A DNA stretch of 64,000 bases. It comes from Pseudomonadota bacterium. GTDB taxonomy: Bacteria > Campylobacterota > Campylobacteria > Campylobacterales > Sulfurospirillaceae. Under the pieces are notes generated by a model. The model ran no database searches. It was not told the origin of the DNA and saw only the letters and a list, made by a program, of their open reading frames with translations. The position numbers and the translations under genes were made by a program. This document shows, piece by piece, positions 7,768-18,526 of this stretch. Each line of letters opens with the position of its first letter. The stretch's first letter is position 1. The stretch spans positions 248,001 through 312,000 of the forward strand of contig JAGDMU010000005.1 of assembly GCA_017860615.1 (NCBI GenBank), written 5' to 3'.

Positions 7768-9288
7768 TTGATATTTCAAGACCAATACCAACAACAGCGT
7801 ATCGAAAAAGGTAAAGCACTTCAAGTGCTTGGTCGAAATCCTTATCGACACAATATTATTAAAGACACCAGCACTAAAGAGTTTTTAGAGTGTTATGAGT
7901 ATGTGATAGAGAGTGAACTCAAACGCGATGAAAATAAGAACAATACTGTTGTAGGACGTATTAAATTTTTACGCCATATGGGGAAAGCAGCTTTTGCAAA
8001 AATAGAAGATGAGCAAGGCGTACTTCAAATCTATTTTAGCCGTGAATCCATTGGCGAAGAGTGGTTTGATGAAGCCAAAAAACTGGTTGAAGTTGGTGAC
8101 ATTATCAGTGTAACAGGGTTTCCTTTTGTAACCAAGACAGGAGAGCTTTCTTTACATGTAAAAACATTGGAAGTTGCGACAAAATCCATTATTCCATTGC
8201 CTGAGAAATTTCATGGACTCCAAGATAAAGAACTGAGATACCGCAAACGCTACCTCGATATGATTATGAATGCTGATGTGCGCAAAACCTTTAAAATCAG
8301 AAGTAAAATTGTGAGTGAAATTCGCCACTTCTTTGAAGAGCGAGACTTTTTAGAAGTTGAAACACCGATGATGCACCCTATTGCAGGTGGAGCAAATGCC
8401 AAGCCATTTGTCACCCATCACAATGCTTTAGGCGTAGATCGTTACTTAAGAATTGCACCAGAGCTTTACCTTAAACGCCTTGTTGTCGGTGGTTTTGAAG
8501 CGGTTTTTGAGATCAATCGTAACTTTAGAAACGAAGGTATGGACCAAACGCATAACCCAGAATTTACCATGATCGAATTTTACTGGGCATACCATAACTA
8601 CCATGATTTAATGCATTTAACTGAAGAAATGTTTGACGTGTTGCTTAAAAAACTTAAGCTTCCTCGCAAACTTCCTTATGGCGAAATGGAGATCGATTTT
8701 TCAAAGCCATTTAGAAAAATTGCCTTTAGAGCAGCGCTGAGTGAAATTGGTGGTGTGCCTGATGCGATTTTAGATGATCGCGCGCAAATCATCAAGTATA
8801 TTACCGACAAAGGCTTTAGCGTTGAAGCAAACCTTAGTCTTGGTAAACTCTATGAAGAGCTGTTTGATCTTTTTGTGGAAGAGAAACTGATTAACCCAAC
8901 ATTTATCATTGATTACCCGATTGAAATTAGCCCACTCGCACGTCGAAGTGAAGAAAATCCTAACATTGCAGAGCGTTTTGAGCTCTTTATTGCAGGGCGA
9001 GAGATCGCCAATGGATTTAACGAACTTAATGATCCTTTGGATCAGTATGAAAGGTTTGCAAAACAGTTGCAGGCTAAAAATGCAGGTGATGATGAAGCCC
9101 ATGAGATGGATGAAGATTATGTCTATGCTCTAGGTTATGGCTTACCACCAACAGCGGGACAAGGTTTAGGAATTGATCGTTTGACGATGTTACTCACCAA
9201 TGAGTTATCGATTAAAGATGTTATTCTCTTCCCAGCCATGAAACCCCTGAATGAGAATGATGAACAAACACAAAAAGATGAGGAATAA
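7768..9288 (+). CDS. lysS: Lysyl-tRNA synthetase, class II
   Basis: It charges tRNA(Lys). The 506 residues comprise an N-terminal OB-fold anticodon-binding domain (about 55-170; [21 protein letters not shown]) and a class II catalytic core with motif 1 ([11 protein letters not shown]), motif 2 ([24 protein letters not shown], shown in part) and motif 3 ([10 protein letters not shown]). The start is TTG at 7768 with AAGAGGAAG just upstream. It lies between fur and glyA and ends three bases before glyA. Confidence 0.95.
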   Translation: MIFQDQYQQQRIEKGKALQVLGRNPYRHNIIKDTSTKEFLECYEYVIESELKRDENKNNTVVGRIKFLRHMGKAAFAKIEDEQGVLQIYFSRESIGEEWFDEAKKLVEVGDIISVTGFPFVTKTGELSLHVKTLEVATKSIIPLPEKFHGLQDKELRYRKRYLDMIMNADVRKTFKIRSKIVSEIRHFFEERDFLEVETPMMHPIAGGANAKPFVTHHNALGVDRYLRIAPELYLKRLVVGGFEAVFEINRNFRNEGMDQTHNPEFTMIEFYWAYHNYHDLMHLTEEMFDVLLKKLKLPRKLPYGEMEIDFSKPFRKIAFRAALSEIGGVPDAILDDRAQIIKYITDKGFSVEANLSLGKLYEELFDLFVEEKLINPTFIIDYPIEISPLARRSEENPNIAERFELFIAGREIANGFNELNDPLDQYERFAKQLQAKNAGDDEAHEMDEDYVYALGYGLPPTAGQGLGIDRLTMLLTNELSIKDVILFPAMKPLNENDEQTQKDEE

Positions 9289-9290
9289 AA

Positions 9291-10538
9291 ATGAGTATTT
9301 TAAAAACTGTTGATCCTGTTGTTTACGACCTAACTGTCAAAGAGTTGAATCGCCAATGTGACCATCTTGAGATGATCGCCAGTGAAAACTTCACCTATCC
9401 TGCTGTTATGGAAGCAATGGGAAGTGTTTTCACCAACAAATATGCCGAAGGTTATCCTGCGAAACGCTACTACGGTGGTTGTGAATTTGCAGATGCAGTT
9501 GAACAATTAGCGATTGATAGAGTCTGTAAACTTTTTGGTTGTACCTACGCCAATGTTCAACCAAACTCAGGTAGCCAAGCCAACCAAGGTGTTTACCAAG
9601 CGCTTCTGAATCCATTTGATAAAATTTTAGGTATGGATTTAAGCCATGGTGGTCACTTAACACACGGTGCAAAAGTAAGCAGTTCTGGTAAAACCTATTC
9701 GAGTTTCTTCTATGGTGTTGAGCTTGATGGTCGCATTAACTATGAAAAAGTGAGAGAAATTGCACATATCGTTAAACCAAAAATGATTGTTTGTGGAGCC
9801 AGTGCGTATGCGAGAGAACTTGATTTTGCAAAATTTAGAGAAATCGCGGATGAAGTCGGTGCTTATCTTTTTGCAGACATCGCGCACATCGCTGGCTTAG
9901 TTGCGGGTGGTGAGCATCCAAGTCCATTTCCACACGCACATATTGTAACATCTACTACCCATAAAACACTTCGAGGACCTCGTGGTGGTATCATTCTTAC
10001 CAATGATGAAGAAATTGCTAAAAAAGTAAACAGTGCCATCTTCCCTGGTATTCAAGGTGGTCCATTGGTACACGTTATTGCCGCTAAAGCGGTTGGTTTT
10101 GCTGAAAATTTAAAGCCTGAATGGAGAACGTATGCAAAACAAGTACGTGCCAATGCACGCGTTTTAGGCGAAGTTCTTACCAAAAGAGGTTATGATCTTG
10201 TCAGTGGTGGTACTGACAACCATATGGTTCTTGTCTCTTTCCTTAACAAAGAGTTTAGTGGTAAAGAGGCTGATCTAGCGCTTGGTCATGCAGGCATTAC
10301 GGTCAATAAAAACACCGTTCCAGGCGAAACGAGAAGTCCATTTGTCACCAGTGGTGTTCGCATTGGCTCACCCGCACTTACAGCACGTGGTATGAAAGAA
10401 AAAGAGTTTGAAATCATCGCCAATAAAATTGCTGATGTTCTTGATAATATCAATGATGAAGCGTTACACGCCAAAATCAAAGAAGAAATGAAAGCATTGG
10501 CAAGCAATTTTATTATTTATGACAGACCAACCTACTAA
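9291..10538 (+). CDS. glyA: Serine hydroxymethyltransferase
   Basis: A PLP enzyme that interconverts serine and glycine while loading one-carbon units onto tetrahydrofolate. The 415 residues match the family length. The PLP-binding Lys lies in [15 protein letters not shown] (about residue 226), and the N-terminal motif [20 protein letters not shown] and the glycine-rich segment [11 protein letters not shown] are intact. It follows lysS by two bases, so the fur-lysS-glyA group is likely one transcript, and the DUF1882 gene follows nine bases later. Confidence 0.96.
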   Translation: MSILKTVDPVVYDLTVKELNRQCDHLEMIASENFTYPAVMEAMGSVFTNKYAEGYPAKRYYGGCEFADAVEQLAIDRVCKLFGCTYANVQPNSGSQANQGVYQALLNPFDKILGMDLSHGGHLTHGAKVSSSGKTYSSFFYGVELDGRINYEKVREIAHIVKPKMIVCGASAYARELDFAKFREIADEVGAYLFADIAHIAGLVAGGEHPSPFPHAHIVTSTTHKTLRGPRGGIILTNDEEIAKKVNSAIFPGIQGGPLVHVIAAKAVGFAENLKPEWRTYAKQVRANARVLGEVLTKRGYDLVSGGTDNHMVLVSFLNKEFSGKEADLALGHAGITVNKNTVPGETRSPFVTSGVRIGSPALTARGMKEKEFEIIANKIADVLDNINDEALHAKIKEEMKALASNFIIYDRPTY

Positions 10539-10546
10539 GGGAAATT

Positions 10547-11089
10547 ATGTACAATATTGACGTCTCTCTCATCAAAATGATTACCGACCACTATTGGATC
10601 AAACGTGACAATATTGTCCAAAAGATCGATTTTGGAGGGAGAGTCTTTTTTGATAAATTTGAACGTATTGATCAGCCTTTAAACAACAGTATCATCAAAG
10701 ATCACCTTGATGGCAAAATTACGGTTGCACACTCGTTGATTAACCGTTTTGACAAAGTCGAAAACATCGTTTTTGACTATAATGGAAGAAATACCGAGCG
10801 ATTTTGGCATAGGGCACAACTTTTGCTTAGAGAAGAGGGATTCATCAATTTTACGGCGTATAAGAGTAAAACAGAGGGTCATCTACATCTGTATGTTCAT
10901 AAAGGTCATACTACCTTACAAGAGGGGTATCAGATCGCTAAAATGCTTTCGGCAAAGCTTTCGCAGAAGCTTCCACGTGAATGGAGAATGTTTCCAACAC
11001 AGGAGCTTCCAAGGGAGTTTAACATTTTGGCACTGCCTTATGACTTGTACCAAAAAGAGCGAGGCGCTTCTTGGTCGAAGCATATGTAG
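10547..11089 (+). CDS. DUF1882-type conserved protein
   Basis: A 180-residue soluble protein with no signal peptide or membrane segment. I recall the same gene immediately after glyA in Campylobacter, annotated as a DUF1882 domain protein of unknown function. Visible conserved-looking stretches are the N-terminal [20 protein letters not shown] and a second domain with [18 protein letters not shown] followed by [20 protein letters not shown]. The second part is rich in His and aromatic residues, but I cannot name an activity. It lies between glyA and the SPOR-domain gene in the same operon. Confidence 0.75.
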   Translation: MYNIDVSLIKMITDHYWIKRDNIVQKIDFGGRVFFDKFERIDQPLNNSIIKDHLDGKITVAHSLINRFDKVENIVFDYNGRNTERFWHRAQLLLREEGFINFTAYKSKTEGHLHLYVHKGHTTLQEGYQIAKMLSAKLSQKLPREWRMFPTQELPREFNILALPYDLYQKERGASWSKHM

Positions 11090-11115
11090 TGATAACATCA
11101 TTCTAAGGAGAACCG

Positions 11116-11856
11116 ATGGAAAATAGAAATGAGCTCAGCGATATTGTGTTAGAAAAAGGGGATAACAAGACCCTTAAAATGAAACGTATCCTTATTTTAG
11201 TTGCTTTTTTGATTCTTGTTTTTTTAGTCGCACTCGCAAGTATGAAAGTAGCAAACAAAGATCCAGGAAAGGATACCTCTAAGTTAATCTTGCCACCAGA
11301 ACCAACGCAAGAGACACAGGTGCCTAAAGATGATCAACTCTTTAAACAAGTGCCAATTATCGAAGAGAACCCTAAAAAAGAGAGTTTTGAAGATATGATC
11401 AAAACGCTTAAAGAAAAAGAGGCTCAAAAACAAGAAGAGGCAAAAGGAACTGATGTTAAACCTAAGGAGCCAAGCACAGCTCCGATAACCAGTACGCCTG
11501 TAAAAGAAACTGCGCCTGCAAAAGTGAAAGAAGAGCCTAAAAAAGAGGCTACAAAAGCTCAGCCACTACTAAGAAGTACAGAAATTAGCCCAAGCGAAAC
11601 ACACGCAACGGGAGGCAGTGCTGATGCTGGTATTTATGTTCAAGTTGGCGCTGTTGCAACGGCACCTGATGCAAAACAGCTCAGTGACATCAAAGCCAAA
11701 GGGTTTGAATACAAGCTCTATAATACCGTTGTCAATGGCAATAAAGTGACTAAGATCCTTATTGGACCATACGCAAAATCAAGTGATGCGGAAAGTGCCC
11801 TTGTCCTTATTCGCTCTAGTATCAATAAAAACGCATTTATTTATAGGGTGAAGTAA
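11116..11856 (+). CDS. SPOR-domain membrane protein
   Basis: A 246-residue protein with a short cytoplasmic tail, one membrane segment (about 23-44, ILILVAFLILVFLVALASM), a long low-complexity linker rich in Pro, Lys and Glu, and a C-terminal SPOR domain of about 75 residues (IYVQVGAVATAPDAKQLSD to the end). SPOR domains bind denuded peptidoglycan at the division septum, so a cell-division or wall role is likely. AAGGAGAACCG precedes the ATG. It stands between the DUF1882 gene and trpE, the order I recall from C. jejuni. Confidence 0.85.
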   Translation: MENRNELSDIVLEKGDNKTLKMKRILILVAFLILVFLVALASMKVANKDPGKDTSKLILPPEPTQETQVPKDDQLFKQVPIIEENPKKESFEDMIKTLKEKEAQKQEEAKGTDVKPKEPSTAPITSTPVKETAPAKVKEEPKKEATKAQPLLRSTEISPSETHATGGSADAGIYVQVGAVATAPDAKQLSDIKAKGFEYKLYNTVVNGNKVTKILIGPYAKSSDAESALVLIRSSINKNAFIYRVK

Positions 11857-11857
11857 G

Positions 11858-13270
11858 GTGCTAACGTCCCGTAAAATTCTTTTTGATCAGCTCACTCCGA
11901 TTACGATTTTTGCAAAATTGAAGAGTCATTTTGCGGGTGAGCTCTGCTTTTTGTTTGAAAGTGCCATCAACAACAACGATGGCAATTTTAGCTTTCTTTT
12001 CATCGGTGCACGTGAGCGCGTCATTCACAAAGACAACGCAAGTATGTACGTTGATGAAAATGGTCTCTCCCATAATTTGGGAACAAACCCTTTTACCTTT
12101 TTAAAAAAACGCTATGCTGAGCTTGATAAGTCGCTTTATCAAAATTATGCTAAAGAGTTAGGTGTTGGCTTTGTTGATGGGTTTATCGGTTATATTGGCT
12201 ATGATGCTGTCAAGATTTTTGAGCCACGCTTAAAGTCTCATATGGATGGGCTCAAAGATGAGCTCAATATACCAGAAATTGATCTTATGCGCCCTAAACT
12301 GGTTTGTACTTTTTCACACAAATCCAACACACTTACCTTAACAACCTTTGTTTCCGATATAGCTTCACAGATGGATCAGATTGAGGCACTCCTAAAAGAG
12401 CCTCATGTTCATATTCCTATCCAAACCGCTCATGTCGATAAATCAAAAGGTACTTTTGCATTTTCAAAAGAACATTTTTTTGAGATGGTAGAGAAGTCTA
12501 AAGAGATGATCCGTAGTGGTGATGTTTTTCAGATTTTGATGTCAAATCGCTTTACGCAATACACAAAAATTGATCGTCTTAGTTTTTACCGTATTTTGCG
12601 TCAAAAAAATCCATCGCCTTATATGTTCTACCTCTCTTATCCGCAGTTCGCTATCATAGGAAGTTCTCCAGAAGTGATGGTAGGACTTAAAGATGGGCAT
12701 ATTTTGCTTCGACCGATTGCAGGAACGCGTAAACGTGGATCTACGTATGAAAAAGACCAAGCGTACGAAAAAGAGATGCTCAGTGATGAAAAAGAGCGCG
12801 CTGAACATCTGATGCTCATTGACCTTGGACGTAATGATCTTGGACGTGTCGCAAAAGTGGGCAGTGTCAAAGTCAAAGAGATGATGAGAGTAGAGCGCTA
12901 CTCCCATGTCATGCATATGGTCAGTGATATTGAGGCTACCTTAGATGCTAAACATGATATGTTTGATCTTTTTGCTGCAACCTTTACCGCTGGCACGATG
13001 ACGGGAACACCCAAAATTAGGGCTATGGAGCTTATCAGCGATTTTGAAGGCTTGAAACGTAGCTTTTACAGTGGAGCGGCAGGTTATTTTGGATTTGATG
13101 GCAATATGGACAGTTGTATTATGATTCGTACCGCGTATTTGGATGATGAAAAGATCATCTTCCAAGCAGGTGCAGGCATCGTAGCTGACAGCCAACCAGA
13201 ACTTGAATACTTAGAAGTGACCAATAAACTAGGAGCCATGACCAGCTCTTTAGATGATCTGAAAGAGTAA
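11858..13270 (+). CDS. trpE: Anthranilate synthase component I (chorismate-binding)
   Basis: It converts chorismate to anthranilate with an amidotransferase partner, the entry to tryptophan synthesis. The 470 residues show the N-terminal feedback region and a C-terminal chorismate-binding domain with GSSPEVMV, PIAGTRKRG, DLGRNDLGRV and TAGTMTGTPKIRAMELI. The PIAGT sequence favours TrpE over aminodeoxychorismate synthase PabB, which usually has PIKGT. No trpG or trpD is adjacent. The start is GTG at 11858, one base after the SPOR gene's stop, with AGGGTGAAG upstream. Confidence 0.85.
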   Translation: MLTSRKILFDQLTPITIFAKLKSHFAGELCFLFESAINNNDGNFSFLFIGARERVIHKDNASMYVDENGLSHNLGTNPFTFLKKRYAELDKSLYQNYAKELGVGFVDGFIGYIGYDAVKIFEPRLKSHMDGLKDELNIPEIDLMRPKLVCTFSHKSNTLTLTTFVSDIASQMDQIEALLKEPHVHIPIQTAHVDKSKGTFAFSKEHFFEMVEKSKEMIRSGDVFQILMSNRFTQYTKIDRLSFYRILRQKNPSPYMFYLSYPQFAIIGSSPEVMVGLKDGHILLRPIAGTRKRGSTYEKDQAYEKEMLSDEKERAEHLMLIDLGRNDLGRVAKVGSVKVKEMMRVERYSHVMHMVSDIEATLDAKHDMFDLFAATFTAGTMTGTPKIRAMELISDFEGLKRSFYSGAAGYFGFDGNMDSCIMIRTAYLDDEKIIFQAGAGIVADSQPELEYLEVTNKLGAMTSSLDDLKE

Positions 13271-13278
13271 CCATTAGC

Positions 13279-14070
13279 ATGTTGCTCTTTAGTATCTTTG
13301 GCTACCCCGTTGCACACTCTATCTCCCCACGTCTTCATAACACTGTACTGCAAGCACTCAAACTTGATGGCTGTTATGTTCGCAAAGCCATCACAGAACC
13401 TGAAAAACTTCTCTCCACCTTTCACGCTATGAGGCTCGCAGGTGCCAATGTCACTGTGCCACATAAAGAAGCAGCCTTTGCTCAGTGCGATGAAATACGT
13501 GGCATTGCTAAAGAAATTGGTGCGGTCAATACATTAGTGCGAGAAGGAGAACGTGTTATTGGGTATAACACGGATGCAGAAGGTTTTTTTGAGGCGATCA
13601 AAAGTTTTGGATACATTCGAAATGCCCTTGTTTTAGGCGCAGGTGGAACAGCTAAAGCGATTGCTGTGATTTTAAAAGAACGCGACATTGAAGTCACAAT
13701 TTTGAACCGTTCCACTTCCAGACTTGCCTTTTTTGAGGCAAAAGGCTTTACATGTAAAACGTGGGAAACCTTCACTCCTCTGCCTTATGACCTCATCATC
13801 AATACCACCTCTGCTGGGTTAAAAGATGAAGAGTACCCGTGTGATAAAGGGCTTTTAAAAAATATTTTTAAAGAATCCAAGTATGCTTTTGATGTTATTT
13901 ATAACAAACCAACTCCTTTTTTAGATCTGGCACGAAGCTGTCATCTTACCTGTAAAGATGGTAAAGAGATGCTGTTGTACCAAGGTGTGCTTGCCTTCAA
14001 TCTTTTCTTCTCCAAACATTACGACTTTAAAACCATCGAATCTTTGATGCGTCCTGTTTTTGAACTCTAA
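13279..14070 (+). CDS. aroE: Shikimate dehydrogenase
   Basis: An NADPH enzyme that reduces 3-dehydroshikimate in the chorismate pathway, which feeds TrpE encoded just upstream. The 263 residues have the shikimate-binding N-terminus (FGYPVAHSISPRLHN), the catalytic Lys in NVTVPHKEAAF (about residue 64) and the nucleotide-binding loop LGAGGTAKAI with NRSTSR. It follows trpE by eight bases, so chorismate production and use are coupled in one operon here. The acyl-CoA ligase gene follows 20 bases downstream. Confidence 0.94.
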   Translation: MLLFSIFGYPVAHSISPRLHNTVLQALKLDGCYVRKAITEPEKLLSTFHAMRLAGANVTVPHKEAAFAQCDEIRGIAKEIGAVNTLVREGERVIGYNTDAEGFFEAIKSFGYIRNALVLGAGGTAKAIAVILKERDIEVTILNRSTSRLAFFEAKGFTCKTWETFTPLPYDLIINTTSAGLKDEEYPCDKGLLKNIFKESKYAFDVIYNKPTPFLDLARSCHLTCKDGKEMLLYQGVLAFNLFFSKHYDFKTIESLMRPVFEL

Positions 14071-14090
14071 ATCTTCCTAAAGGAGAGTGT

Positions 14091-15731
14091 GTGCAACTTG
14101 ACAAAACACTGAACAACCCTTATGCACATGACTATCAACTGCTTATTAAAAATATTCTAAACGCTCCCATCTATTATGATCCAAATCAAGAGATCGTTTA
14201 CCGTGGCGAAAAGCGTTTTACCTATGCTACGTTTAAAAAACGTGTTCATAAACTTGCCAATATGCTCACCTCACTTGGCGTTAAAGCGGGTGATACGGTA
14301 GCCGTGATGGATTATGATTCACATCGTTATTTGGAGTGTTATTTTGCCATTCCTATGCTTGGAGCCGTACTGCATACCATCAATATTCGGCTCTCTCCTG
14401 AGCAGATTCTTTATACGATTGATCATGCAGAAGATGATATTATCTTAGCACATACGGATTTTTTACCAACACTGGAACAGATTAAAGGAAGGTTAGATAT
14501 TGAGAGCTTTATCGTTTTATCGGATGATGGTAAAATTCCTTCTACTTCGTTAGAAATCAAAGGAGAATATGAAGCGCTTTTAAGTCAACAATCTGACTTT
14601 TTTGACTTCCCTGATTTCAATGAAAATACCCGTGCAACCACTTTTTATACCACAGGAACAACAGGACTTCCTAAAGGGGTTTATTTTACTCATCGCCAGC
14701 TTGTCCTCCATACTTTAGGGGTACTCTCTACATTAGGAAGTGCTCCCAAACAAGGAAGTTTTCATCAGTATGACGTTTACATGCCTATTACGCCAATGTT
14801 CCACGTTCATGCGTGGGGACTGCCTTATGTAGCAACCATGCTGGGTGTCAAACAGGTTTATCCTGGGCGTTATATGCCAGACCTTCTTTTAGAACTCATT
14901 GATAAAGAACAAGTCACCTTCTCACACTGTGTTCCAACCATCATGCATATGCTTTTTAACTCTCCTAAAATTAACGAAATGAATCTAAAAGGATGGAAAG
15001 TCATTATCGGAGGAGCTGCCCTTCCTAAAGCCATGTGTAAAGAGGCTCTTAAAAGAGGTATCGACATGTTCACAGGATATGGCATGAGTGAGACCTGCCC
15101 TATTTTGAGTCTTGCACAACTGACACCTGAGATGTTAACGCTAGACGATGATGCCCAAAGTGATATACGCATCAAAACAGGTCGTCCTATGGGACTTGTC
15201 GAGATTTTAGTGGTAGATGAACACATGAAGCCTCTTCCAAGAGATGGCATAAGCACAGGCGAAATCGTTGTGCGCTCACCTTGGCTAACACAAGGCTACT
15301 TTAAAGATCAAAAAAACTCCGAAATTCTTTGGCATGGTGGGTATTTGCATACAGGGGATATGGCAAATGTGGATGAACGTGGTTATATCAAGATCACAGA
15401 TCGTGTCAAAGACATCATTAAAGTGGGTGGCGAATGGGTTTCCTCTTTGGAACTTGAAGACATCATCAACCAACATCCTCATGTTAAGGAAGTTGCAGTC
15501 ATTGGCGTAGAAGATGACAAATGGGGAGAGAGACCTCTTGCACTTGTGGTATTAGATTCAACCAAACAAACCACAGATAAAGAGCTCTTACTTCATGCTA
15601 AAGAGTTTATCAAAAAAGGTATTATGGCACGGGAAGGTATGCTACTTAAAATAAAATTTGTTGAAAGTATCAATAAAACCAGTGTGGGAAAGATTGATAA
15701 AAAAGAGCTTCGTAAAAAATACACTCATTAA
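14091..15731 (+). CDS. AMP-binding fatty acyl-CoA ligase
   Basis: A 546-residue member of the adenylate-forming family that activates a carboxylic acid with ATP and transfers it to CoA. Visible motifs are the P-loop TTFYTTGTTGLPKG (about 180-193), GYGMSETCP, the ribose-binding YLHTGDMA region and the C-terminal catalytic Lys in SVGKIDKKELR. Overall form is closest to medium-chain acyl-CoA ligases of the AlkK type, but the substrate cannot be read from sequence. The start is GTG at 14091 with AAAGGAGAG upstream. A strong hairpin terminator follows the stop. Confidence 0.85.
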   Translation: MQLDKTLNNPYAHDYQLLIKNILNAPIYYDPNQEIVYRGEKRFTYATFKKRVHKLANMLTSLGVKAGDTVAVMDYDSHRYLECYFAIPMLGAVLHTINIRLSPEQILYTIDHAEDDIILAHTDFLPTLEQIKGRLDIESFIVLSDDGKIPSTSLEIKGEYEALLSQQSDFFDFPDFNENTRATTFYTTGTTGLPKGVYFTHRQLVLHTLGVLSTLGSAPKQGSFHQYDVYMPITPMFHVHAWGLPYVATMLGVKQVYPGRYMPDLLLELIDKEQVTFSHCVPTIMHMLFNSPKINEMNLKGWKVIIGGAALPKAMCKEALKRGIDMFTGYGMSETCPILSLAQLTPEMLTLDDDAQSDIRIKTGRPMGLVEILVVDEHMKPLPRDGISTGEIVVRSPWLTQGYFKDQKNSEILWHGGYLHTGDMANVDERGYIKITDRVKDIIKVGGEWVSSLELEDIINQHPHVKEVAVIGVEDDKWGERPLALVVLDSTKQTTDKELLLHAKEFIKKGIMAREGMLLKIKFVESINKTSVGKIDKKELRKKYTH

Positions 15732-15740
15732 ACGATATAA

Positions 15741-15770
15741 AGGAAGTTTTTTACTAAACTTCCTTTTTTT
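15741..15770. terminator. Bidirectional intrinsic terminator
   Basis: AGGAAGTTT (15741-15749) pairs with AAACTTCCT (15756-15764), and a run of T follows on the + strand. On the other strand the stem is also followed by a T-containing tract, so it can serve both the acyl-CoA ligase gene and the convergent zinc-ribbon gene. Confidence 0.8.
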
Positions 15771-16030
15771 TAAAAATCAAAAAGCTCACTTAGAAAGCTC
15801 TCTTTTTTCTTATGATAGCCTTGATGATGTTGTCTTTCATAGGATCCATCTTTTTTACTTTCACGCTCATAACTTTTGGAAGGTACGCTATACGTATTGC
15901 TGCGCTCAATGATTTTATCAAGTTCTCCACGATCCAGCCAAACACCTCTACATTGTGGACAATAATCTATCTCAACACCTAAGCGTTCGCTTAGAGAAAG
16001 ATCAACATTCTGGCATACGGGACATCGCAT
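15770..16030 (-). CDS. Small zinc-ribbon protein (zf-TFIIB type)
   Basis: An 86-residue protein that starts MRCPVCQN and continues with CPQCRGVWLDRGELDKIIE; the two CxxC pairs and the GVWLDRGEL signature define the TFIIB-like zinc-ribbon family. The C-terminal half is hydrophilic, rich in Ser, Lys and Tyr (SYERESKKDGSYERQ) and probably disordered. No function is established for the family. It is monocistronic, convergent with the acyl-CoA ligase gene. Confidence 0.8.
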   Translation of the reverse strand: MRCPVCQNVDLSLSERLGVEIDYCPQCRGVWLDRGELDKIIERSNTYSVPSKSYERESKKDGSYERQHHQGYHKKKESFLSELFDF

Positions 16031-16327
16031 GTTTTTTACTCCTTATGATGCTATTGAACTTAATTATAACAAGCAAGGGTAAATAGATTTTAAATTTTGG
16101 CTGAACGCGGATCTATACATTTATTCAAAGAGTTTATACGGTACTTTCAATCCTATCAATACCATACAAAAATAAGTTAAAAGCCTTTATTAGGGCGTTT
16201 GTAATCATGCAAATTTCACATATTAATACGGTGCTTAAAAAAATGTAATTTATACATCAAAACATTACAAATTTTATGTTACACTAATACTATTATAGGT
16301 GTGACATTTCTCCAAGAGAGCATTTTT
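16031..16327. other. Intergenic region without a recognised gene
   Basis: About 300 AT-rich bases separate the divergent zinc-ribbon and PAS/GGDEF genes. I see no open frame, tRNA or convincing stem-loop. The tract TACACTAATACTATTATAGG near 16280-16299 is a possible -10 region for the PAS/GGDEF gene. Confidence 0.4.
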
Positions 16328-18523
16328 ATGAATCTGATTTCAACACTGTATCATGCTTTGGTTTCATCTGACGATACGTATAACGCACTGTACCGTTTCT
16401 TTGATAAAAGCAGCTCGATTATGCTACTACTTGATCCTGAAAGCGGTGAAATCATCAACGCTAATGAAGCGGCTTCCCATTATTACGGTTATGCGCTGGA
16501 TCATCTCATAGGAATGTCTATTGCAAAGATTAATACCCTTCCCCCTGAACTGGTCAAAGAAGAACGCAAACGCGCTCTTTTGGAAGAACGTAACTACTTC
16601 AATTTTAAACATCAACTTTCCAATGGCGACATAAGAGACGTCGAAGTTTTTTCAACACCTATCAACCTGAAAGATAAAAAAGTTCTTTTCTCAATCATTC
16701 ACGATATTACCGATCGCAAAAAAATAGAACAAGAACTCTTTCAAAAAAGCGAAGACCTTGAAAAACAAGAGACACTCTTTAAACAGATATTGGATACCTC
16801 AAGTGTTGCCATCTTCTTGGTCAATATGACAGGGCATATCACTCAGGCCAACCAACGTATGGCAGAGATGTTTTTATACCCACTGGAAGAACTTTTGAAA
16901 GGTAAAGAGTATGTAGAACTCATCCATCCCTCAGAAAAAGAGATCGGTCGTCAAAAAATGCTAGCACTTCTTGAGAGCAAAATCACTTCTGTGGATTTAG
17001 AGCGCATCTACTGTAGAGCTGATGGTAGCAGTTTTTGGGGGAGATTGACGGGAAAACGCTTTTACAATACTAAAGGTGAAGAGATTGGTCTTGTGGGCGT
17101 TATTGCCGATATTGATGATCGCAAATACATACAGCAATGCGAAAAACATCATAAACAAATTTTGCAGATGATCGCCAATACATCACCCCTTTCTACCATT
17201 TTACATGTTATGATTGGAGACATCGAATCGATTCATCATCACCGTATTGGGTGTAGCATCGTTCTCTTTGATGAGACGAACCATAAACTAACCCTTGGTG
17301 CAACTTCCAATGAACTTGAACTTTTAAGTACCACCATCATCAATGCAGCACAACAGGATAAACACTTTTTAACGCATCTGATCCATTTACCGCCACAGCC
17401 TCTTCTCTTTAGCACGCTCGATGAAGAGTCATGGTGGCATGAAAAAATCAAATGCTTGCATTTAGAAAATACTCAGCACTGTTGGGCAAATCCTATCGTC
17501 TCAGCCTTTGGTAAACCCCTTGGACTTTTAATGATCTGCTCTTTGCAACACCAACCCCTTACACCGCGTGAAATCAAGTTGATAGAAGATGAAGTGCAAT
17601 TTGTTGCCCTTGCGATTGAAAAAAGTAAAAGCGATGCGAAACTTCAACTGGCTGCCAATGTTTTCACACATGCAAGAGAGGGCATTATTATCACTGACCC
17701 ACATGGAACGATTATTGAAGCCAATGAGGCTTTTGTTCGTACTACGGGATACCCACTTGAAGATATTATTGGCAGTAATCCTCGCATCTTAAAATCTGGC
17801 AGGCAAGAGATGTCTTTCTACACACAGATGTGGCACAATATTCTCACCCTTGGAAATTGGCAAGGAGAAATTTGGAACCGACGTAAAGATGGCAGTATTT
17901 ACGCAGAGATGCTTACCATCAGCGCTATCAAAGACAGCGAAGGTGAAATTCAAAATTTCGTAGCGCTCTTTACGGATATCACGATCATCAAAGAACATGA
18001 AAAAGAGCTAGAACATCTTGCGCAACACGATGCACTAACATCACTTCCTAACCGTATTTTACTCTGGGATAGACTGAGTCAAGCCATTGCAGAAGCACAA
18101 CGTTACAATTCCTATTTGGCTGTCTTATACATTGACTTGGATGGCTTCAAAGAGGTAAATGACACCTATGGACACAGTGTTGGCGATGAACTTCTTATCG
18201 CAGTTTCCAAACGTATTACCGCATTATTGCGCAAAAATGAGACGATTGCACGATTGGGCGGTGATGAGTTTGTAGCTCTCCTAACAGATCTTAAAGAACC
18301 TCGTGAATGCGAACCTATTGTAAAACGTATTTTGAGTGCGATGAATGAGGTTATAGAGATTCATGGTATCGATTTATCTATCTCTGCAAGTATTGGGATC
18401 AGTTTTTACCCAGATGACTCTCTTAATGCAGAAGAGTTGGTATTACATGCCGATAAAGCGATGTACCACGCCAAAGAGTCGGGTAAAAACTGCTACGCCT
18501 TTTTCAATCAAATCGACATGTAA
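16328..18523 (+). CDS. PAS-PAS-GAF-PAS-GGDEF diguanylate cyclase
   Basis: A soluble multidomain sensor of about 731 residues. In order: PAS (about 25-135, SIMLLLDPESGEIINANEAA), PAS with C-terminal segment (about 150-265, ILDTSSVAIFLVNMTGHITQ), a GAF-like domain (about 275-435), PAS (about 440-560, AREGIIITDPHGTIIEANEA) and GGDEF (about 570-730). The active site ARLGGDEF is intact. The inhibitory-site position reads RKNE instead of RxxD. No EAL domain and no membrane segment are present. ATG at 16328 has AAGAGAG upstream and is preferred over GTG at 16301. The gene stands alone, so its target process is unknown. Confidence 0.9.
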   Translation: MNLISTLYHALVSSDDTYNALYRFFDKSSSIMLLLDPESGEIINANEAASHYYGYALDHLIGMSIAKINTLPPELVKEERKRALLEERNYFNFKHQLSNGDIRDVEVFSTPINLKDKKVLFSIIHDITDRKKIEQELFQKSEDLEKQETLFKQILDTSSVAIFLVNMTGHITQANQRMAEMFLYPLEELLKGKEYVELIHPSEKEIGRQKMLALLESKITSVDLERIYCRADGSSFWGRLTGKRFYNTKGEEIGLVGVIADIDDRKYIQQCEKHHKQILQMIANTSPLSTILHVMIGDIESIHHHRIGCSIVLFDETNHKLTLGATSNELELLSTTIINAAQQDKHFLTHLIHLPPQPLLFSTLDEESWWHEKIKCLHLENTQHCWANPIVSAFGKPLGLLMICSLQHQPLTPREIKLIEDEVQFVALAIEKSKSDAKLQLAANVFTHAREGIIITDPHGTIIEANEAFVRTTGYPLEDIIGSNPRILKSGRQEMSFYTQMWHNILTLGNWQGEIWNRRKDGSIYAEMLTISAIKDSEGEIQNFVALFTDITIIKEHEKELEHLAQHDALTSLPNRILLWDRLSQAIAEAQRYNSYLAVLYIDLDGFKEVNDTYGHSVGDELLIAVSKRITALLRKNETIARLGGDEFVALLTDLKEPRECEPIVKRILSAMNEVIEIHGIDLSISASIGISFYPDDSLNAEELVLHADKAMYHAKESGKNCYAFFNQIDM

Positions 18524-18526
18524 CGC

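Noticed and set aside
11858-13270. pabB instead of trpE
   Set aside because: The active-site stretch reads PIAGTR rather than the PIKGT typical of PabB. A partner subunit gene is not adjacent, so some doubt remains.
13084-13464. 126-residue minus-strand frame over the trpE/aroE junction
   Set aside because: Both overlapped genes have strong motifs; the antisense frame reflects their codon pattern.
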